NCBI GenBank assembly: GCA_029779845.1
Contig: JAKOZT010000098.1
Coordinates: 1-64,000, forward strand
Length of the DNA: 64,000 bases
Direction of reading: 5' to 3'
DNA from: Pseudomonadota bacterium
Lineage (GTDB): Bacteria > Pseudomonadota > Gammaproteobacteria > Burkholderiales > Burkholderiaceae_C
Shown here one piece after another: positions 59,192 to 64,000 of the stretch. Numbering within the stretch: the first letter of the stretch is position 1; every line of letters begins with the position of its first letter. The notes under the pieces are model-generated. The model was not told where the DNA came from, ran no database searches, and saw nothing but the letters and a program-made list of their open reading frames with translations. Position numbers and translations under genes: made by a program.

Positions 59192-60664
59192 ATGCAAACC
59201 AGCGTCATCGCGGCGACTCGCCGCAGTCTCTCCAGCGCCTTGCTGGCCGGTCTGGTCGCCGTCGTTGCCGCGGCCGCCACGTTCGCGCCGCCCGCCGCGC
59301 ATGCGCAGGGCAACCTGCCCGAGTTCGCCGACCTCGCCGAGCGCGTCGGCCCGGCCGTCGTCAACATCCGCACCACCGAGCGGCGCGCCGCTCGCAGCGG
59401 CGCGATGCCCGACATGGACGAGGACATGCTCGACTTCCTGCGCCGCTTCGGCCTTCCGGTCCCGAACCAGCCGGGGCCGCGCGGCCAGCGCCCGCAGCAG
59501 CCGCAGCCCGACGCCGAGCCGCAGCAGCGCGGCATCGGCTCGGGCTTCATCCTCAGCGCCGACGGCTACGTGATGACCAATGCGCACGTGATCGACGGCG
59601 CCGACGAGGTGTTCGTCACGCTGACCGACAAGCGCGAGCTGAAGGCGCGTGTGATCGGCTCCGACCGCCGCTCCGACGTGGCGCTGGTCAAGGTCGAGGC
59701 CAGCGGCCTGCCGACGGTGCGCATCGGCGACGTCAACAAGCTGCGCGTGGGCGAGTGGGTGATCGCGATCGGCTCGCCGTTCGGACTGGAGAACACCGTG
59801 ACGGCCGGCATCGTCAGCGCCAAGGCGCGCGACACCGGCGAGTTCCTGCCGCTGATCCAGACCGACGTGGCGATCAACCCGGGCAACTCCGGCGGCCCGC
59901 TGATCAACATGCGCGGCGAGGTGGTGGGCATCAACTCGCAGATCTACAGCCGCTCGGGCGGCTACATGGGCATCTCGTTCGCGATCCCGATCGACGAGGC
60001 CACGCGCGTGGCCGAGCAGCTCAAGACCACGGGGCGCGTCAGCCGCGGCCGCATCGGCGTGAGCATCGACCAGGTGAGCAAGGAGGTTGCCGAGTCGATC
60101 GGGCTGGGCAAGGCCAGCGGCGCGCTGGTGCGCAGCGTCGAGGCCGGCGGGCCGGCCGAGAAGGCGGGCGTCGAGCCGGGCGACATCATCACCAAGTTCG
60201 ACGGCAAAGCGGTCGAGCGCTCGGGCGACCTGCCGCGCGTGGTGGGCGCGGTCAAGCCGGGCAGCAAGGTCTCGCTGCAGGTGTTCCGCCGCGGCGCCAC
60301 CAAGGACCTGAGCGTGACGGTGGCCGAGGTCGAGCCCGACAAGGCGCGCCGCAGCGCCGAGGCCGAGAGCAAGCCGCAGGCGACGCCGACGACGACGCTG
60401 GGCATCGGCGTCTCCGAGCTGAGCGAGGCGCAAAAGCGCGAGCTGAAGATCAAGAACGGCGTGCGCGTCGAGGTGGCCGAAGGCGCGGCGGCGCGCGCCG
60501 GCGTGCGCGAGGGCGACGTGATCCTGTCGATCGACAACACCGAGATCACCGGCGCCAAGCAGTTCGAGTCGGTGGTCGGCAAGCTCGACAAGAGCCGCGC
60601 GGTGACGCTGCTGGTGCGGCGCGGCGACACGGTCAACTTCCTGATCATCCGGCCGGCGCGCTGA
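59192..60664 (+). CDS. mucD: Periplasmic serine endoprotease, Do/DegP (MucD) family
   Basis: A 490-residue protease-chaperone. A signal peptide covers about 1-38, ending PPAAHAQ. The trypsin-like triad is His in VMTNAHVIDGA, Asp in RRSDVALVKVE and Ser in INPGNSGGPLIN. Two PDZ domains follow (about 285-375 and 400-485), with GRIGVSIDQVSKEVAESIG opening the first. A Pro/Gln/Arg-rich loop (about 90-115) replaces the Q-linker of DegP. It is the last gene of the sigma-E operon and is followed by a strong hairpin. Confidence 0.96.
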   Translation: MQTSVIAATRRSLSSALLAGLVAVVAAAATFAPPAAHAQGNLPEFADLAERVGPAVVNIRTTERRAARSGAMPDMDEDMLDFLRRFGLPVPNQPGPRGQRPQQPQPDAEPQQRGIGSGFILSADGYVMTNAHVIDGADEVFVTLTDKRELKARVIGSDRRSDVALVKVEASGLPTVRIGDVNKLRVGEWVIAIGSPFGLENTVTAGIVSAKARDTGEFLPLIQTDVAINPGNSGGPLINMRGEVVGINSQIYSRSGGYMGISFAIPIDEATRVAEQLKTTGRVSRGRIGVSIDQVSKEVAESIGLGKASGALVRSVEAGGPAEKAGVEPGDIITKFDGKAVERSGDLPRVVGAVKPGSKVSLQVFRRGATKDLSVTVAEVEPDKARRSAEAESKPQATPTTTLGIGVSELSEAQKRELKIKNGVRVEVAEGAAARAGVREGDVILSIDNTEITGAKQFESVVGKLDKSRAVTLLVRRGDTVNFLIIRPAR

Positions 60665-60723
60665 GCGCGGCGCCCGACTGCAAAGCCGGGTCTTTCCAGT
60701 ATCCGGGAAGTGATCGAAGGTGA

Positions 60724-60760
60724 GGGAGCGAGCGCCGCCGGCCCGGCGACGCTCGCTCCC
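60724..60760 (+). terminator. Strong hairpin after mucD
   Basis: GGGAGCGAGCG (60724-60734) pairs perfectly with CGCTCGCTCCC (60750-60760), an 11-bp stem with a 15-base loop. No T-tract follows, so it may be a Rho-assisted terminator or an mRNA 3'-end protector rather than a classical intrinsic terminator. Confidence 0.5.
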
Positions 60761-60823
60761 GCATGCCGGAAGTCAGTGACTGCAAACCTTTCCTGGGTCG
60801 CGCGGATTGCTGCCGTCCAGCGC

Positions 60824-60829
60824 TAGAAT
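60824..60829 (+). promoter_or_regulatory. Candidate -10 upstream of lepA
   Basis: TAGAAT about 305 bases before lepA. The best -35-like hexamer, TTGCTG at 60807-60812, is only 11 bases away, too close for a standard promoter. Confidence 0.25.
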
Positions 60830-60897
60830 CCGCGCGCTGCCGTCGCTCGTTTCAACGATCCAGGCAACAAAAATGGGCCGCTCGAACTATCCCCAGG

Positions 60898-60921
60898 TGA
60901 TCCACAAGCGTTTGTGGATAA
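60898..60921. promoter_or_regulatory. Inverted pair of DnaA-box-like sites
   Basis: TGTGGATAA (60913-60921) is a perfect DnaA box on the minus strand (TTATCCACA). TGATCCACA (60898-60906) is a one-mismatch box on the plus strand. Their cores form a perfect 8-bp inverted repeat, ATCCACAA and TTGTGGAT, with a 4-base loop. It may bind DnaA, or it may be a hairpin without that role. Confidence 0.45.
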
Positions 60922-61003
60922 GCTGTTGATGGATTTCGATGTTGGGACCCTGCAACGCGCAGAAATCGAGGATTGGCGCGGCTTCCAGAAGGGTGCTTTT
61001 GGC

Positions 61004-61009
61004 TACAAT
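61004..61009 (+). promoter_or_regulatory. Candidate -10 of the lepA-leader RNA
   Basis: TACAAT placed 6 bases before the first base (61016) of the double-hairpin module. The -35 is weak: TTCCAG at 60983-60988 is 15 bases upstream. Confidence 0.35.
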
Positions 61010-61015
61010 GAAAGC

Positions 61016-61079
61016 CCAACAAGCAGTTGCCATACGTTTTGTTGGAAGGCGCGTCACTCGTTCGACGTGCCTTTTTTTT
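61016..61079 (+). ncRNA. Putative small RNA or lepA leader attenuator
   Basis: A module of about 64 nt. Stem 1 pairs CCAACAA (61016-61022) with TTGTTGG (61039-61045). Stem 2 pairs AAGGCGCGTC (61046-61055) with GACGTGCCTT (61064-61073) with one G-U wobble and an 8-base loop, and runs into a T-tract. The stems abut with no gap. It ends 55 bases before lepA, so it is either a stand-alone sRNA or an attenuator whose read-through gives lepA mRNA. I do not recognise a named RNA family. Confidence 0.45.
61046..61079 (+). terminator. Intrinsic terminator upstream of lepA
   Basis: A 10-bp stem (one G-U pair), loop of 8 bases, followed directly by about eight T residues. It is the only textbook Rho-independent terminator I found in the window. 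Confidence 0.7.
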
Positions 61080-61134
61080 ACCTACATCTCAGGGCGCACG
61101 CCCACGCATCGCGACGCGATGTGAGCCTCGGTTC

Positions 61135-62943
<1,809 letters not shown>

Positions 62944-62947
62944 TCTG

Positions 62948-63925
62948 ATGGGAATCCTCACCAGTGCGCTGTATGCGTTGCTCCTCGTCTATCTGGGCGG
63001 CTGGTTCCTCGGCCGCTGGACCGGCAACTTCTCGCTGCTGCTGTTCATCCTGAGCGTCGTCACGCTGGCCTACTGGCTGGCCGAGCGCTTCCACTTCGCG
63101 CCCAGGCGCGAAGCCGCCGCCCGGGCGCTCGAAGCGCAGGACGCGCAGCGCCGCGCGCAACTGGCCGCGCAGGGCATCGCCAAGGTCGACACCGACATCG
63201 CCCCGGCGCGCGAGAAGCTGCTGATGCAGCCCTGGTGGCTCGACTGGACCGCCGGGCTGTTCCCGGTGATCCTGGCGGTGTTCCTGCTGCGCTCGTTCCT
63301 GTTTGAGCCGTTCAAGATCCCCTCGGGCTCGATGATCCCGACGCTGCTGGTCGGCGACCTGATCCTGGTGAACAAGTACCACTACGGCATCCGCCTGCCG
63401 GTGATCAACAAGAAGATCATCGCCAACCACGACCCCAAGCGCGGTGACGTGATGGTGTTCCGCTTCCCGCGCGACACCAGCATCGACTACATCAAGCGCG
63501 TGGTCGGGCTGCCGGGCGACGAGGTCAGCTTCCGCAACCAGAAGCTCTACATCAACGGCCAGGCGGTGCCGCTGGAGGCGCTGCCGCCGCCGGGCTTCTA
63601 CGACGAGAGCACGCTGCGCTACTCGCCCGAGTTCAAGGAGAAGCTCGGCGACGTGGAGCACCGCATCCTGGTCGACCCGAACGCGCAGCGCCTGTTCGGC
63701 GCCGACGGCGCCTACGCCTTCCCGTACCGCGAGAACTGCCGCTACAGTGCCGAGGGCGTGACTTGCAAGGTGCCCGAGGGACACTACTTCATGATGGGCG
63801 ACAACCGCGACAATTCGGAGGACTCTCGCTTCTGGGGCTTCGTCCCGGACGAGAACATCGTCGGCAAGGCCTTTTTCGTGTGGATGAACTTCGGCAACCC
63901 GAAGCGCATCGGCTCGTTCCAGTGA
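62948..63925 (+). CDS. lepB: Signal peptidase I
   Basis: A 325-residue inner-membrane protease removing signal peptides. Membrane segments lie near 3-22 and 25-43, with a third near 98-118. The Ser nucleophile is in FKIPSGSMIPTLLVGD near 127, the Lys base in IDYIKRVVGLPGDEV near 182, and the box E motif GHYFMMGDNRDNSEDSRFWG near 278-297. Length matches E. coli LepB (324). Confidence 0.98.
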   Translation: MGILTSALYALLLVYLGGWFLGRWTGNFSLLLFILSVVTLAYWLAERFHFAPRREAAARALEAQDAQRRAQLAAQGIAKVDTDIAPAREKLLMQPWWLDWTAGLFPVILAVFLLRSFLFEPFKIPSGSMIPTLLVGDLILVNKYHYGIRLPVINKKIIANHDPKRGDVMVFRFPRDTSIDYIKRVVGLPGDEVSFRNQKLYINGQAVPLEALPPPGFYDESTLRYSPEFKEKLGDVEHRILVDPNAQRLFGADGAYAFPYRENCRYSAEGVTCKVPEGHYFMMGDNRDNSEDSRFWGFVPDENIVGKAFFVWMNFGNPKRIGSFQ

Positions 63926-63949
63926 CGTTCACGTCGGGAGCATGAACGC

Positions 63950-64000
63950 ATGACCACCAGCAGCAAGCTTGCATCGGGCCGGCGCCAGCGCGGCGTCACC
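63950..64000 (+). CDS. Start of a DUF4845-like protein gene (cut by the window edge)
   Basis: Seventeen codons from ATG 63950 read MTTSSKLASGRRQRGVT and run off the end. A GGGAG lies 9 bases upstream. An ATG at 63942 hits a stop after three codons and is ruled out. The position after lepB and the RQRGVT start, similar to a type IV pilin-like leader, fit the DUF4845 protein normally found between lepB and rnc. Too short to be sure. Confidence 0.5.
   Translation, partial: MTTSSKLASGRRQRGVT

Larger units (their letters stand above)
60665..61134. other. 470-base mucD-lepA intergenic region
   Basis: No convincing protein gene lies here. It holds, in order: a GC-rich hairpin after mucD, TAGAAT at 60824-60829, an inverted pair of DnaA-box-like 9-mers, TACAAT at 61004-61009, and a two-hairpin module ending in a T-tract. 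Each is listed separately. A 97-codon GTG frame from 60914 overlaps the lepA start in another frame and has no coding bias. Confidence 0.7.

Noticed and set aside
60898..60921. Chromosome replication origin
   Set aside because: Only two boxes are present, with no AT-rich unwinding tract and no dnaA, dnaN, gyrB, rpmH or parAB gene near.

Overview
The window looks like a chromosome segment of a high-GC betaproteobacterium, most likely Burkholderiales of the Rubrivivax/Leptothrix/Methylibium type. The evidence is the gene order rpmF-plsX-fabHDG-acpP-fabF-(YgfX-like)-rpoE-rseA-rseB-mucD-lepA-lepB-(DUF4845-like), a class I PHA synthase, strongly GC-ending codons, and many four-base ATGA/GTGA overlaps. 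I see no rRNA, tRNA, CRISPR array, phage or transposase gene.

Region 1 (about 0.2-19.3 kb) holds mixed housekeeping and accessory genes. On the minus strand are a MASE1/CHASE/PAS hybrid histidine kinase, an aldo/keto reductase, a PHA synthase and ychF. A pirin gene follows on the plus strand, then a MOSC protein and an AsmA-like protein on the minus strand. A plus-strand run carries a UbiH-type hydroxylase, dsbC, an M61 peptidase, a DUF3108 protein and an enoyl-CoA hydratase. The region ends with an FMN-binding PNPOx-like protein and lysS on the minus strand, after a REP-like inverted pair at 17.12-17.19 kb.

Region 2 (19.4-47.0 kb) is a large surface-polysaccharide locus. Block A (19.4-31.5 kb, plus) is high in GC and resembles the Bordetella wlb/bpl logic: wlbB/wlbC/wlbA homologues for a 2,3-diacetamido uronic acid, a flippase, glycosyltransferases, and a 4,6-dehydratase, DegT aminotransferase, methyltransferase and short initiating sugar transferase that could make and load an N-methylated 4-amino-6-deoxy sugar. 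Block B (31.6-38.8 kb, minus) is visibly AT-richer and looks acquired: three GT4 enzymes, a polymerase, a second flippase and a Wzz-like chain-length protein. Block C holds a long Wza-type exporter (minus) and, divergently, a WecA/MraY-like initiating transferase. Block D (42.1-47.0 kb, minus) is rmlB-rmlD-manC-rmlA-rmlC, supplying dTDP-L-rhamnose and GDP-mannose.

Region 3 (47.1-64.0 kb) is core: rhlE, an RsmI-like methyltransferase, maf, yceD, rpmF, the fatty-acid synthesis operon, the sigma-E operon with mucD, lepA, lepB and the start of one more gene. The only gene-free stretch over 300 bases (60.67-61.13 kb) is structured: a strong hairpin, an inverted pair of DnaA-box-like 9-mers, and a promoter/double-hairpin/T-tract module that looks like a small RNA or an attenuator in front of lepA.
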